Assembly (NCBI RefSeq): GCF_019443125.1
Contig: NZ_JAHYXK010000015.1
Location: 43,069-107,068 of the forward strand
Direction: 5' to 3'
DNA length: 64,000 bases
Source of the DNA: Pontibacter aydingkolensis
GTDB lineage: Bacteria > Bacteroidota > Bacteroidia > Cytophagales > Hymenobacteraceae
Below the pieces are notes generated by a model that was not told the origin of the DNA, searched no databases, and saw only the letters and a list, made by a program, of their open reading frames with translations. Each line of letters opens with the position of its first letter. Position 1 is the first letter of the stretch. Of this stretch, positions 45,655 to 57,705 are shown piece by piece. The position numbers and the translations under genes are program-made.

Positions 45655-46398
45655 CTACTGAATATTATTCTCTTCCACCCACTTCAGGAACTGGTCTTTG
45701 TATACTTCGCCGATCGGGATCTCTTTGTTGCCTATTTTGATGCGGCTCTTTTCTATACTGTCTATTTTTTGGAGTGACACGATAAAAGACCGGTGCACCC
45801 GAAGGAATTTAGTTTCCGGCAGTTTTTCCATCATCTTGTTCATAGAAAGCAGCGTGATGATCTTCTGGTCTCTTGTCTGGATGATGATGTAATCCTTCAG
45901 GCCTTCAATCCAAAGTATATCTCGGAAGTCTACGCGAATAGTTTTGTAATCAGCCTTCACAAACATAAAATCCTGTTCGAGTTGCTGTGCATGTGGCGCT
46001 GTAGTGCTTGCAGCTCCGCCTTCTGTGGCTTTGCCGTTCCGCTGTAATCTTTCCTGCGCTTTGGTCACAGCCTTCAAAAACCGATCGAAGGGGATAGGCT
46101 TTAGCAGGTAGTCCACAGCATCCTGGTTAAAGCCTTCCAGAGCGTAATCAGGGTAGGCCGTTGTGAAAATGATAAGCGGCTGGTGCTTGAGGATGTTCAG
46201 GAACTGTATGCCTGTAAGCTCGGGCATTTCGATGTCGAGGAACATGAGGTCTACCTGTTCCTCCTGCAACACTTGCATTGCTTCTGTAGCGCTGGAGCAT
46301 GTCTTAACCAGTTGCAGAAAAGGCAGTTTGCTGATATAGCTCTCTATAATATCAAGGGCCAGGGGCTCGTCGTCTACGGCAATGCAGCGTATAGTCAT
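45655..46398 (-). CDS. LytTR-family response regulator
   Basis: 247 residues: receiver domain with DDEPLAL (acidic pocket Asp9, Asp10), phospho-acceptor Asp55 in MFLDIEMPELTG and a conserved Lys in YLLKPIPFDRF; then a LytTR DNA-binding domain (FMFVKADYKTIRVDFRDILWIEGLKDYI, LRVHRSFIVSLQKIDSIE). Typical Bacteroidota LytR/AlgR regulator. The cognate kinase gene is 16 bases upstream. Target genes unknown. Confidence 0.93.
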   Translation of the reverse strand: MTIRCIAVDDEPLALDIIESYISKLPFLQLVKTCSSATEAMQVLQEEQVDLMFLDIEMPELTGIQFLNILKHQPLIIFTTAYPDYALEGFNQDAVDYLLKPIPFDRFLKAVTKAQERLQRNGKATEGGAASTTAPHAQQLEQDFMFVKADYKTIRVDFRDILWIEGLKDYIIIQTRDQKIITLLSMNKMMEKLPETKFLRVHRSFIVSLQKIDSIEKSRIKIGNKEIPIGEVYKDQFLKWVEENNIQ

Positions 46399-46414
46399 AG
46401 TTTTGTGATTATCG

Positions 46415-47446
46415 TTAGAAGTATAGTGCTAAAGTTGCGTAAAAGGTACCGTCTTTTTCTTCAAGGGTAAGCTTGTGCCGGTTGTAGTACAGCAAATTTA
46501 GCCTGCGTTTCAGGTTTTCAAGACCAATGCCCCCGAACTCACGCTTTTTATGTGTACTGGTATTGTTTACTGTGCTAAATACAAGCCTGTCCTTTTCTAC
46601 TATAAGGTCAAGTATAATCCCGATCTCATTTTTGCTTACAAGGCCGTGCTTAAAGGCGTTCTCTACGAGTGTCATCAATAGCATAGGGGCAATCTGCTTG
46701 CCTGTCAGGTCGCCTTCTATGTTAAACTTTATACCGGTTTGCTCGCGCAGGCGCAGTTTCTGCAGATCGATGAAGTTTTTGATATGGTCTACTTCTTTGT
46801 CCAGGCTTACCAGCGTATCGTTGCTTTCATAAAGCATGTAGCGCATCAACAGCGACAGTTTCATGATGGCATCAGGCGTGTCAGGCGACTGTTTGTAGGC
46901 CAGCGAATAGATGTTGTTCAGGGTGTTAAATAGAAAGTGCGGGTTTACCTGAGACTTTAGGTAAGCCAGCTCTGCGGTAAGTTTTTGGGTTTCCAGTTCT
47001 TTGTTAAGCTGCTCGTTCCGGATATAGTTGCCGGTAACTTTTAGCGCCGAGCTAATAAACACCACCACAAGGCCGCTTACCATATACTGTATCAAGCGCT
47101 CTGTGCTGTACAGCTCAGTCATACTGGGGTTATACTTCCTGAAGATGTAGTAATCTATCGGGGCTTGTATTAGCGCCAGGGCAAACAAAGTAGCTACAAC
47201 AGCGGCTATGTAAAGGAATATCTTGTTACGGGCCAGGTACTTAGAGATAAGCACATACCAGTTAAAGTAAAAAACGCCTACCGGAAACAAAAGTCCTACC
47301 ACTACGTCAAGCGCTTTGCCCAGCGTAATGCTTTGCTTGGAAGAAGCCAGGTAAAAAATCCATGTTCCAAAAATCAGCCACACAGCCACATGTATGGCTA
47401 TGGTGTAGCGTTTTTTTAGTGATATAACCGGTATCGGAATGGGCAT
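46415..47446 (-). CDS. LytS/YpdA-type sensor histidine kinase
   Basis: 343 residues from ATG 47444-47446 (MPIPIPVISLKKRY); a TTG five codons earlier is possible. Four membrane helices in the first 145 residues, then the His_kinase domain with LAYLKSQVNPHFLFNTLNN (phospho-acceptor His170) and an HATPase domain (MTLVENAFKHGLVSKN, FGGIGLENLKRRL). No periplasmic sensor domain of size, so the signal is probably sensed in or near the membrane. Pairs with the LytTR regulator. Confidence 0.92.
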   Translation of the reverse strand: MPIPIPVISLKKRYTIAIHVAVWLIFGTWIFYLASSKQSITLGKALDVVVGLLFPVGVFYFNWYVLISKYLARNKIFLYIAAVVATLFALALIQAPIDYYIFRKYNPSMTELYSTERLIQYMVSGLVVVFISSALKVTGNYIRNEQLNKELETQKLTAELAYLKSQVNPHFLFNTLNNIYSLAYKQSPDTPDAIMKLSLLMRYMLYESNDTLVSLDKEVDHIKNFIDLQKLRLREQTGIKFNIEGDLTGKQIAPMLLMTLVENAFKHGLVSKNEIGIILDLIVEKDRLVFSTVNNTSTHKKREFGGIGLENLKRRLNLLYYNRHKLTLEEKDGTFYATLALYF

Positions 47447-47826
47447 GCTGCTCACAGGCAATTTTGTTTATAATAGAAACCAGACCTGACTTTATACCTT
47501 AAAGATAAGCAAAGTATAAAATTTAATTCATTTAGTGCGGCTTTAGGTAAGTAGAAACAGAGCTTTGTATAAAATATTTACGTGTCTAGAGCGGCACTGT
47601 CAGGTTGTTAGCGGGCTTCGTCTATACTTTAGGGGTTTTGGTATAGTATATTTTTTTACCTTAACTATTTGTATTCTTTTGTATGCAGTTAGTCAGAATA
47701 AAATTATGAAAACCATACTAGAGATAGTATGCCGGTGAGCACTTTGGTAAGGTGTGTCGCCGGAAGCTTTGCCATATTTCCCTGTTCTACTACCTAAGAT
47801 TCATGTTTGTTTGTTTAAGATGAGTG
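47447..47826. other. Gap between kinase gene and ligA terminator
   Basis: 380 bases upstream of the kinase gene. It contains two AAGTATA/TATACTT words and a 10-codon frame (MKTILEIVCR) that I do not consider a gene. No RNA gene recognised. It presumably holds the promoter of the two-component operon. Confidence 0.45.
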
Positions 47827-47853
47827 ACGCCAGACTGTTATGCAGCCTGGCGT
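47827..47853. terminator. Hairpin downstream of ligA
   Basis: ACGCCAG / CTGGCGT with three more inner pairs after one mismatch. It lies 33 bases past the ligA stop on the minus strand; the plus strand has a better T run (TTTTCATTTTCT), so it may act in both directions. Confidence 0.6.
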
Positions 47854-47886
47854 TTTCATTTTCTAAATATGGTAAGTACAGATGCG

Positions 47887-49938
<2,052 letters not shown>

Positions 49939-49995
49939 CTAAAAATCAGGCTTGATTATAAACTGTTGAGCATGTATAGCAGGCTTAAAACAAAA

Positions 49996-50018
49996 CAGGC
50001 TCCTTTAAAGGGAGCCTG
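49996..50018. terminator. Hairpin downstream of the DUF4920 gene
   Basis: CAGGCTCC / GGAGCCTG with extra T/A pairs inside. 22 bases past the stop; the flanks are A-rich on the plus strand and so T-rich on the minus strand. Confidence 0.65.
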
Positions 50019-50039
50019 CCAAAGTATGATTTTTATGCT

Positions 50040-50540
50040 TTACTTCAGGATCACGCCATCGGCTACGAAGCGAAGCTCTTCTTTGGGGGCAGTGATAGCC
50101 GCTATTTCGTCTTTTGATTTTCTGGCATCCTGTGCATAATGGCGTTGGTCATCCACAGAAATAACTTCACGCTTAGCCGTTCCGGTAAACACTACCGTAC
50201 GTCCTTTCAGGTCTTCGATCGGTAAAAAGAAACCATAGTCGCGGAAGGTAACTTTCATGGTGCTGTTGTCGGCCAGTTTTACATCCATCCAGCATCCTTT
50301 AGCCTGGCAGCTTTCCACCACCTCTGCAGTTACAACGGCTTCTACAGAATCTTTGTCCTGTACAAGGGTCTGCAATTGAGATGCACTTACAACATTTTCT
50401 TCAGCAAAGCCGGAGCCGTAGGTATTGTCTGCTGCCTCTTCGGTTGTAGCCACAGGCTCGGTAGCATCGGCAGTTGGTTTTGTCTGGTTGCAGGCAACAA
50501 GCGTGGCAACTGCAAACAAGCTAAGAATGGTCTTTTTCAT
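50040..50540 (-). CDS. DUF4920 lipoprotein
   Basis: 166 residues with a lipoprotein signal (LFAVATLVAC, Cys17), an acidic/Thr-rich linker, and a DUF4920 domain: AVVTAEVVESCQAKGCWMDVKLADN, TFRDYGFFLPIEDLKGRTVVFTGTAK. Two conserved Cys in SCQAKGCW suggest metal or disulfide chemistry, and this pattern resembles the OB-like fold of copper-related proteins. Role unsettled. Monocistronic. Confidence 0.85.
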   Translation of the reverse strand: MKKTILSLFAVATLVACNQTKPTADATEPVATTEEAADNTYGSGFAEENVVSASQLQTLVQDKDSVEAVVTAEVVESCQAKGCWMDVKLADNSTMKVTFRDYGFFLPIEDLKGRTVVFTGTAKREVISVDDQRHYAQDARKSKDEIAAITAPKEELRFVADGVILK

Positions 50541-51086
50541 TTGGGTCTTCAGGGTTTTATTGGATAAGTAAAGATATAGAATTTGGCTGAAGTATGGCGC
50601 TGCCGATAAGTATAAAATATTTCTTTAGCAGATTAAAAAGGTATAGTAAACATCTTTAATCTGAGCCTGGATTTATACTTTAACATATATTCCTGCCAAT
50701 TAGCAGTAGAGTAGGAGATGGGGTTTTTAATGAATTTATAACTTTAAATAAAGTAGTTTAATTATAGTGATAATCAGTTGGAAACAGTTATTTGTATGCC
50801 AATGAAAGTATACCGTTCTTAATAATCCGCTAGCAGGTAAACCTGTATGCCGGGCTATTTCCTTTTCTCTTATACTTTGCTGTAGTTAAACATCTACAAA
50901 AACATGCCATGGAAGGCTTTAATAGCCTTTTTACACAAATATTACACAGTGACAAGGCTGTATTATGCCACGATGCCTAATATATTGCCTCTGTATCTAT
51001 AGCATGTTTATACTATTCTTAAAATCAGTGCTATGAGTGTATTGTGTTTAAGTATAAATTTAGTATGCCTATTTGAACTTTTACAC
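50541..51086. other. 546-bp gap, no gene seen
   Basis: AT-rich sequence between the DUF4920 gene (whose promoter it holds) and the 3' end of the patatin gene. It has five AAGTATA/TATACTT words, the highest density of any gap here, but no credible frame, RNA or terminator for the patatin gene. Confidence 0.5.
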
Positions 51087-53417
51087 TTAGTCAAGTGCTC
51101 TGTCCTGGAAAATGATGTAACCGATGTGGAAGAGCAGCCCCCACTCTTTGGCAGTGTCGCCGTAGTAGTTCAGACTTAAGGCAACGGGGCCAATAATGCT
51201 GTGATACACCATACTGGTACTTCCTATAAAAGAGGTGCCTCTAAAGAGGTCTCCATAGTATGCCTGTTGCTCTCTGTTTTGTAAAATCGGTTTGTACGGC
51301 TGAAACGCATACCCTTCTAAGCGGCCTTCCAAACGCTGGCTAAAAAGGTAAATATACTTTATACCCCCAGCCAGGTATTGGTGGCTCCGGTACCTGTCTA
51401 AAAACAGCGTCTTGCTATCGGGCAATGGGGTAAAGGCAGCGGCTGATGTAAGGGTGGAACGGTAATTCATAAAGAACGGCTGGTTAGAAGCCACGCCCTC
51501 CAGCATGTACCCGATCCTATGCTTCTGTTCCCCGAAATACTGCTCATAGGTGGCTTTTATTTTAAACCATTCCCGGTTGCTTTGTTGCTTGCTTGTGATG
51601 GCGCTGGTAGAGCCGGGGCGTAGTGTTTCACGGCCATGTATAAAGTCTGCAGACGCTGTAAGCATACTGCCCGACGAGGCAAACTGTTTCCGGTTTAAAT
51701 GTCCTCTTTTAAAAGTAATGCCAGTAGACAGCGCATTGAAGTTGGTTTTATCAAGTGTGTCGGTACTCAGTATCTCGAGGCGGTTGCTATAGCGATCTAT
51801 CGTCTGGATAAAGCCTGCGTTCAGTACCAGCTTGCCTTTGTAGGTGTTTGTAAAGCCAAGGCTTAGGTTAAAGTTTCTGTCAGACTGCTCAATAAAGGGT
51901 AGCTTATCGCGGTCTAGCAGGAAGCCTTTGGTAGATAGGTAGCTCCAGTTGTTGTACATGAACGAAGGTTCAAGGTAGTAGGGGAAGCGTGCAGGCACAT
52001 CTATCCTTATACGCGCTTTCGCTGCCTGGTAAAAACGGCCGGTGTTAAAACTGCTAGAGAAAGTATAAAGTTTTTTGCGCAGCAGGCTGTAATCAAAACC
52101 AGCGTAAATATTATCGATTGGCCTGGATGCCAGCACACCTCCCACCGAAAGCTGTAATGCCTCATCGTGCTCCATGTCCAGTTTAAACTCGTAGGCGTTC
52201 TTGCTTGTGTTATAGACTATGGATGGGTAGATGCTGCGAAAACTCTCCACGGCAGACAACCTGAAGTAACCTTTCTTGATTTCCTCCATAGTATATACAT
52301 CACCCTCTTTCCGGAAGAACTTGTGAACGTACGCGCTTTGAGCTTCGTCTAAGCCAGACACTGTGATCTCCTGAAACGAGAGGGCGCTGAAGCCCTTTCT
52401 GAATTCCTCCCGTTTGGCCGACATTTGCTCTGGTGTCACACGTCTGCCTATTTTGCGTTTGATCTCCTCCATCTTTTCCTGGGCAGCATTGTAGCCAGCA
52501 TCAAAAAGGGTTTTTACCTCATTAAAGTCCAGGGCAGTTAGGTTGCCGGTGTTGGGCTGCAGATAAATGTCCTGCTTGCCCAGGGCAGTAGAGTCGCTGT
52601 TGGAGAGCATGGCATAGTACAGGGTCTGGGGCAGGTCAAAGTCGTCTTTACCATAGGGGTATTCATTGTAGGTCTTCGGCGACACATTTACCCCGATCAC
52701 CACGTCTGGTTTAAACTCTGATCTGGCCACATCCACCGGAAAGTTATTATAGAGCCCCCCGTCATACAGCAACCGCCTCTCTACCCTTATTGGCCGGAAC
52801 ACTAAAGGCACTGTCATGGTGGCGCGTACGGCATCTGATAGCTGACCCTTGCTGAGCACCACCTGCTGCTGGGTATAAATATCAGAAGCTATACTTCGGA
52901 ATGGCACCATGAGCTTGTCGAAACTATACTTTGCTTTGGCAGAGGGCTGTGCCAGCAACTGGGCAAAAGCAAAGTTAAGCGAGGCACCGTTTGCCAGGCT
53001 CGAGTTCAGGTGCATCTGGAAAGTGGAATCCAGCGAAAGGTTAAAGTGAAGAAAGGAGGGACTTATATCAGGGGAGGCGTAGTTGTAGGTATAGGTATCC
53101 TCTGTGCGGCCACGGGCCCAGTCCTGAAACTCTTTGGTGTTAAAAAGGTATTCTATCTCACTGGGAGAGTAACCAGCAGCATACAGGCCGCCTACGACTC
53201 CACCCATTGATGTTCCCAGCACATAATCAACAGGAATATTGTTTTCTTCCAGGGCTTTTAACACCCCTACGTGCGCAATACCTTTGGCACCACCGCCACT
53301 AAAAACAACGGCTACTCTCTGGGCACTAACACTAGTTGTACAAAAGTATAGCAATAGCACAGACAAGATGCCCATGAGCCATGTTTTGATGCAGGGTGAT
53401 GAGTATGCTTGCTGCAT
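51087..53417 (-). CDS. Patatin-like phospholipase with POTRA and outer-membrane barrel (PlpD-like)
   Basis: 776 residues. Signal peptide ending SVSAQ; patatin domain with the oxyanion loop VVFSGGGAKGIAHVG, nucleophile Ser70 in GTSMGG and the Asp of LLYDGGLYNNFPV. Then a POTRA-like stretch (FQEITVSGLDEAQSAYVHKFFRKEGDVYTMEEI) and a C-terminal beta-barrel of about 350 residues (EFKLDMEHDEALQLSVGGVLASRPIDNIYAGFDY onward) ending in an aromatic strand. This is the type Vd autotransporter arrangement: the lipase may be surface-exposed or released. The first half is well supported, the barrel by pattern. Start ATG at 53415-53417. Confidence 0.88.
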   Translation of the reverse strand: MQQAYSSPCIKTWLMGILSVLLLYFCTTSVSAQRVAVVFSGGGAKGIAHVGVLKALEENNIPVDYVLGTSMGGVVGGLYAAGYSPSEIEYLFNTKEFQDWARGRTEDTYTYNYASPDISPSFLHFNLSLDSTFQMHLNSSLANGASLNFAFAQLLAQPSAKAKYSFDKLMVPFRSIASDIYTQQQVVLSKGQLSDAVRATMTVPLVFRPIRVERRLLYDGGLYNNFPVDVARSEFKPDVVIGVNVSPKTYNEYPYGKDDFDLPQTLYYAMLSNSDSTALGKQDIYLQPNTGNLTALDFNEVKTLFDAGYNAAQEKMEEIKRKIGRRVTPEQMSAKREEFRKGFSALSFQEITVSGLDEAQSAYVHKFFRKEGDVYTMEEIKKGYFRLSAVESFRSIYPSIVYNTSKNAYEFKLDMEHDEALQLSVGGVLASRPIDNIYAGFDYSLLRKKLYTFSSSFNTGRFYQAAKARIRIDVPARFPYYLEPSFMYNNWSYLSTKGFLLDRDKLPFIEQSDRNFNLSLGFTNTYKGKLVLNAGFIQTIDRYSNRLEILSTDTLDKTNFNALSTGITFKRGHLNRKQFASSGSMLTASADFIHGRETLRPGSTSAITSKQQSNREWFKIKATYEQYFGEQKHRIGYMLEGVASNQPFFMNYRSTLTSAAAFTPLPDSKTLFLDRYRSHQYLAGGIKYIYLFSQRLEGRLEGYAFQPYKPILQNREQQAYYGDLFRGTSFIGSTSMVYHSIIGPVALSLNYYGDTAKEWGLLFHIGYIIFQDRALD

Positions 53418-53459
53418 AGTAGGGTGTTAAGCGCGTGCTGCAGATGTTGGTTTATACTT

Positions 53460-54035
53460 TTAGTGGATATTAATGCCTACCCACTTGGCATTACTTATTG
53501 TAATAACAACCCGCCCCGTGAGCAGGTTAAAATATTGCACAGGTACACTGGCCGAAAAATTATCCAGCCTGAGATCGAAGCTGGTATTAAATACAATAGC
53601 GTTTCTGTCGGACGTCAGCGCCAATGGCACTACAGTTTGCTTTGTGACGCCTTGCAACGTAATGGTGGTTGTCTTGTTTACATTTCCCGGGAAAAGACGG
53701 CTGCCGTTCACCTTCTCAACAGGGGCATCAATAAAGAAAAGCAGATCCTGGTATTTTGCCCCAAAAAACACATCGTATGCCATATCAGGCGGTGCCGTAT
53801 CGTTTGTAGGTAGCAGGGTGGCAACGTTCAGGATGCATTCTATTTTTTGCGTGGTGCTGTTATAGCGCACCAGCATGTCGTTAGATGTAAACGTGTAGGC
53901 CTGAGTAAGGCCGTCCAGGGTAACCGTTACTCTATTGTCGCTGGTGTAGTTTGATCTGGATTGTGCTTGACCTTTAGTGATGACAAACGTAAACAACAAT
54001 ACAAGTATGGTGTTATAAAGTAGAGATTTCGACAT
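53460..54035 (-). CDS. Exported YceI-like beta-barrel protein (tentative)
   Basis: 191 residues with a signal peptide ending KGQAQ. The mature part is beta-rich; TTTITLQGVTKQTVVPLALTSD and FNTSFDLRLDNFSASVPVQ recall the second half of YceI-family lipid-binding proteins. The N-terminal half matches YceI poorly, so this is tentative. Its gene starts upstream of, and 42 bases from, the patatin gene and could be co-transcribed with it. Confidence 0.6.
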   Translation of the reverse strand: MSKSLLYNTILVLLFTFVITKGQAQSRSNYTSDNRVTVTLDGLTQAYTFTSNDMLVRYNSTTQKIECILNVATLLPTNDTAPPDMAYDVFFGAKYQDLLFFIDAPVEKVNGSRLFPGNVNKTTTITLQGVTKQTVVPLALTSDRNAIVFNTSFDLRLDNFSASVPVQYFNLLTGRVVITISNAKWVGINIH

Positions 54036-54222
54036 AAGTAGTTGTTTGTATATATTCCTATAACGGATTTCAGATCAGAAAGGTAATTGCCGGAATGCAC
54101 TTAAATTAAATGATATAAATACAAAACTATACTTAGACAGGTACGGTATAAAGTACTAACCGTAATAGTATTATCTAATCCTGGCGCTGGCCGCTTGCTT
54201 AAGCCCTAGTGGGAAGTATAAA

Positions 54223-54849
54223 ATGGATCCTGACAAGAAGAATAAAGTAAACACAAAACAACTCTCAGCATTCAGAAAAATGGAGAGGATGCACCCTATT
54301 CGGGTGTTGTTGTTCCTTAGTATGATCGGGATCGGGGTGTTGTTCTTTATTCTGGTGGTTGCTTTTGCCCGTACAGGAGGTTTTCAGAATGAGAGTTTTG
54401 AGTTGCCAAAGTTTTTCAGCATCAGTACGCTTATACTTTTGTTTAGCAGTTACACAATAAGCAAAATACCCCGGATATACCGCAAAGACAAACTAAACCG
54501 CATGACCCGTTACTTAGGCATGACATTAGGTTTGGGTATACTTTTTATAGTAGCGCAGCTTATCGGCTGGAATGAAATGACCAGGGCCGGGGTTTATTTT
54601 TCCGGTAAGGCTTCCGGTACGTATCTATACCTTATTTCTGCACTCCATATTCTGCACTTATTAGGCGGCCTTATATTTCTCTCTTTCCTGTTCTTTAAAA
54701 CGGCACACGTGGCAGCAGACGGGGTTCGCAGCCTTATCTTTATCCGTGACCCATACCGCAGCATGCAGCTCTCAATGCTGCGCACTTACTGGAACTTCAT
54801 GGATTTTCTTTGGTTAGGACTTTACATTGTGTTCCTTTTTATGGCTTAA
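54223..54849 (+). CDS. Heme-copper oxidase subunit III-like protein
   Basis: 208 residues with five membrane helices. The pattern GTYLYLISALHILHLLGGLIFLSFLFF and the C-terminal LRTYWNFMDFLWLGLYIVFLFM match cytochrome c oxidase subunit III (normally YWHFVDVVW). Stand-alone subunit III paralogues are common in Bacteroidota. No subunit I or II is nearby, so its complex partner is unknown. It is followed by a long hairpin. Confidence 0.82.
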   Translation: MDPDKKNKVNTKQLSAFRKMERMHPIRVLLFLSMIGIGVLFFILVVAFARTGGFQNESFELPKFFSISTLILLFSSYTISKIPRIYRKDKLNRMTRYLGMTLGLGILFIVAQLIGWNEMTRAGVYFSGKASGTYLYLISALHILHLLGGLIFLSFLFFKTAHVAADGVRSLIFIRDPYRSMQLSMLRTYWNFMDFLWLGLYIVFLFMA

Positions 54850-54993
54850 GCCGCTGTTTTAATAATGCTTAGCAGCCGTATCCCAAATCATTAGAAAGTA
54901 TACCTGGCGCGTAACATAAGCATTGTTGTGGCATTCATTGCAAGAAGATCAAATGTATAAGCGAAGTAAAAAGTATAAAGCACTCAACCGATA

Positions 54994-55054
54994 AAAGTAT
55001 AAAAAGCAGAAGCCCATACCAGTTTAAAGTATGGGCTTCTGCTTTTTATACTTT
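54994..55054. terminator. Bidirectional terminator with perfect 26-bp stem
   Basis: 54994-55019 and 55029-55054 are exact inverted complements (outer ends AAAGTATAAAAAGC / GCTTTTTATACTTT), with a nine-base loop. It separates the convergent subunit III-like and gliding-type genes. Its ends are the window-wide AAGTATA word. Confidence 0.92.
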
Positions 55055-55058
55055 GCAC

Positions 55059-57578
55059 TTATCTCACTAGTGTTACCGAGCCTTTGTAAGTGCTTGTTTG
55101 GTAATCGATCACATAAAAGTATACGCCGTCGTTCACGCCTTTACCATCCCATTTAAACGCGTTGCTGGTGCTGGCAAAAACCTCTTTGCCCCAACGGTTA
55201 AATATCTTTATGCTAGCGAACTGGGCTGTGCAAAAGTCAGAAGGCAAAGCTGGTATTTCAAAGAAATCGTTCAGGCCATCGCCGTTTGGCGTAAAGATAT
55301 TTGCCGGCACATAATCTGAGATTACAGGTACTTTAACACGGAACTCCATCGTGATTTGCTGATCAGAAGAAGGGTTACAGGCCTGTTCAGATAAGTTAAA
55401 GGTTACTCTGAGCGTTCCTTTCTCTGCGCCTATGCAATTAGCCGTCCAGGTAAATTTACCATCCGAGGTGCCGTTGCTATCCTTGTTGTTAAAGACCATT
55501 CCCATTTCATCCAGAGTAAAGCCTTCACCGGCGGCACTCATAGTAAGTGCATTCAGGTCTATGTCGCGGCCAAACATGTTTGCCTCAAAGTTCTCGTTCA
55601 GGTCCAGGTCAAACACCAGCACGTTTTTATCAGTGGTAAAGGTAGGGGCATTATTAGGAGCCGTAATCCTGAACTCAAAAACCAGTTGCTGATCCGGAGA
55701 AGGCACACAAGCCGTTTCTTTTAGGGTAAATGTTACGCGCCTTATGCTTTGCTTAAAATCGTTGCAGGTGGCTGTCCAGTTAAAAATACCCTCCGCTGTG
55801 CCCTCGCTGCCTGTGCTTGTAAAGGTCATGCCTACATCAGCCAGGTTAAAGCCATCCCCAGTAGCCTGCAATGCAAGTTTGTGCAGGTCAATGTCATTTC
55901 CGAAAATCCTGGCCGAAAAAGGTTCACCTATCTGCAGGTTAAATACCGTTACCTGCTTATCAGAGCTTATGGCGGGTACATTGTTTGTGTTGTCGGGTCT
56001 TACTTCAATGGTCTCTTTCCGGCTGATAACTTCATTACAAACCGTGGTATTTACGGTAAAATCTATCTTGTATGATTGCTGTAAGGCTTTACAATCTATA
56101 TCCCACCTGAACGGGGAACTGACCTGCCCGGCAGCTGTTCTAGGCTGAAAAGTTATACTTTGGGTTGCCAGATCAAAATTTTGCCCAGTGGCCGTAATGG
56201 TCACATTGTCATTGTCTGTATCAAAGCCTAAGGCATCGAATGTGAGCACATCACCATTTTTTACATTAAAGACCCTGTCAGGGGTAGATAACGAGACAGT
56301 AGGAGGTGCATCCGGAAGCGGGTCTATCACAAAACTTAGCCTTACAGTATCCTGGCGCGGCAAGCTGCAGCCATCATCACGCACGATCAGGTCTAGCTGG
56401 TATACTTTGCCTTCAGTATCAAAGCACTCGTCGAAGCAAAGGGTTGCCTTAAGCGACTCGTTTGTTGTAGTGCCCTGGTTAATTGTGCCACTGGTAATTC
56501 CCTGCAGTGTAAATCCCTGCGCGCTGAAGTTAACTGGTAAGGCACGCAGCGCCACAAATTCAGGTTTGTCCGGGTCCGTGAACAACACATCAATGCAGCG
56601 GTTGCCATCGGCGGCTAAACGTAAAACATCGCCTTGCTTGTAATTCTCTGTTTTGCCCTGTTCCCGCACCGAAACAACTGGTGTCTGGTTTGTAGGGCAA
56701 TCGAGCACCATCACCTGGAAATCGCGGCGTACTTCACCAATTTTCACTCCGCCCCTGAACTCCTGGCACCTGATACCAAAAACAAAAAGACCTTTCTGGT
56801 TTGGCCGCATGGTTAATTGCCCTGTTTTTGGGTTAATATTCATTGGGGGAGAGCCTTGCACCTGCACGTTTGCACTATAGCCCTGTAACCAGGTTACAGG
56901 AGGGTAGGGCTCAGGCCTGGGAGTTATGGTATAAACAGGCATCGCTGGTGTAGTATAACCGTTTAGTGGTGTAACCATGTCATACACCAGAGAGTCGCCA
57001 TCAGGGTCTGTGCCATTAAAGTCAAAATAGAAAAGCTCGTTTACACAGGCGTAATCGCTCAATGGCGGAAAAAGAACAGGGGAGGAATTACGGAAGGCTA
57101 GTCCGTTCTTAACCACCGGGGGCAGTTCCATGTAAAAGGTTTGAGCGGCATCTTCGGGCCTTACAATGTTGTTTATAGTACGGTTGCGGCAACAGCGCTC
57201 CCAGGTTACATAATAACCGGCAGGGCTGTTAAATCTATTCGGATCCAGGAAAATATTCTCGAAGTAAACGATCTTGCTTGTTCTGAGCTCACTTACAGTA
57301 CACTCAATGTTTGTGTAGTTAACAGGCGTTCTCGATCGGTAGGGCATTACCTGTGTAAGCATAAGGCGGTTAGTGCCTTTCTCAAAAAAATTAACAGTTA
57401 CTGACTGGTCCAGGGCGCCAGGACTGCCGTTTACATCATCAAAGTATAAGTTTAGGGTAAGCCTGTAGTTATAGTTGATAATATGCCTTAGCTCAAACTC
57501 GCCTCCAACTATGTGCGTTGCGTAGGCGTTGGCGCAAATTAATAGAGTAAACGCCAGCAGCAGTAAACGTAGTTTCAT
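55059..57578 (-). CDS. Gliding-type surface protein with type IX secretion C-terminal domain
   Basis: 839 residues from ATG 57576-57578 (MKLRLLLLAFTLLICANAYA, a signal peptide); GTG two codons earlier is less likely. Rich in beta structure with cadherin- or Ig-like repeats of about 110 residues (compare FNWTATCNDFKQSIRRVTF with FTWTANCIGAEKGTLRVTF, and the shared DIDLHKLAL / DIDLNALTM). The last 80 residues (VPANIFTPNGDGLNDFFEIP, KIFNRWGKEVFAS, KWDGKGVNDGVYFYVIDY) are the gliding-motility-associated C-terminal domain (CHU_C type) that directs export by the type IX system. Probably an adhesin-like surface protein. Repeat DGDSL/DNDNV motifs may bind Ca2+. Confidence 0.9.
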   Translation of the reverse strand: MKLRLLLLAFTLLICANAYATHIVGGEFELRHIINYNYRLTLNLYFDDVNGSPGALDQSVTVNFFEKGTNRLMLTQVMPYRSRTPVNYTNIECTVSELRTSKIVYFENIFLDPNRFNSPAGYYVTWERCCRNRTINNIVRPEDAAQTFYMELPPVVKNGLAFRNSSPVLFPPLSDYACVNELFYFDFNGTDPDGDSLVYDMVTPLNGYTTPAMPVYTITPRPEPYPPVTWLQGYSANVQVQGSPPMNINPKTGQLTMRPNQKGLFVFGIRCQEFRGGVKIGEVRRDFQVMVLDCPTNQTPVVSVREQGKTENYKQGDVLRLAADGNRCIDVLFTDPDKPEFVALRALPVNFSAQGFTLQGITSGTINQGTTTNESLKATLCFDECFDTEGKVYQLDLIVRDDGCSLPRQDTVRLSFVIDPLPDAPPTVSLSTPDRVFNVKNGDVLTFDALGFDTDNDNVTITATGQNFDLATQSITFQPRTAAGQVSSPFRWDIDCKALQQSYKIDFTVNTTVCNEVISRKETIEVRPDNTNNVPAISSDKQVTVFNLQIGEPFSARIFGNDIDLHKLALQATGDGFNLADVGMTFTSTGSEGTAEGIFNWTATCNDFKQSIRRVTFTLKETACVPSPDQQLVFEFRITAPNNAPTFTTDKNVLVFDLDLNENFEANMFGRDIDLNALTMSAAGEGFTLDEMGMVFNNKDSNGTSDGKFTWTANCIGAEKGTLRVTFNLSEQACNPSSDQQITMEFRVKVPVISDYVPANIFTPNGDGLNDFFEIPALPSDFCTAQFASIKIFNRWGKEVFASTSNAFKWDGKGVNDGVYFYVIDYQTSTYKGSVTLVR

Positions 57579-57705
57579 GGGCACAACATTATGGGTACAG
57601 TTTTATATTGCCTGACTAAATGTATTTAAAAGATATGACATTTAAAAAAGACAGCCCGATATAAAAATTGTGATTAACTGTCCGTTAGGCTATCTGTCAT
57701 CAGCT

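Noticed and set aside
47700..47740. Ten-codon frame MKTILEIVCR
   Set aside because: No ribosome site, promoter or conservation evidence; too short.
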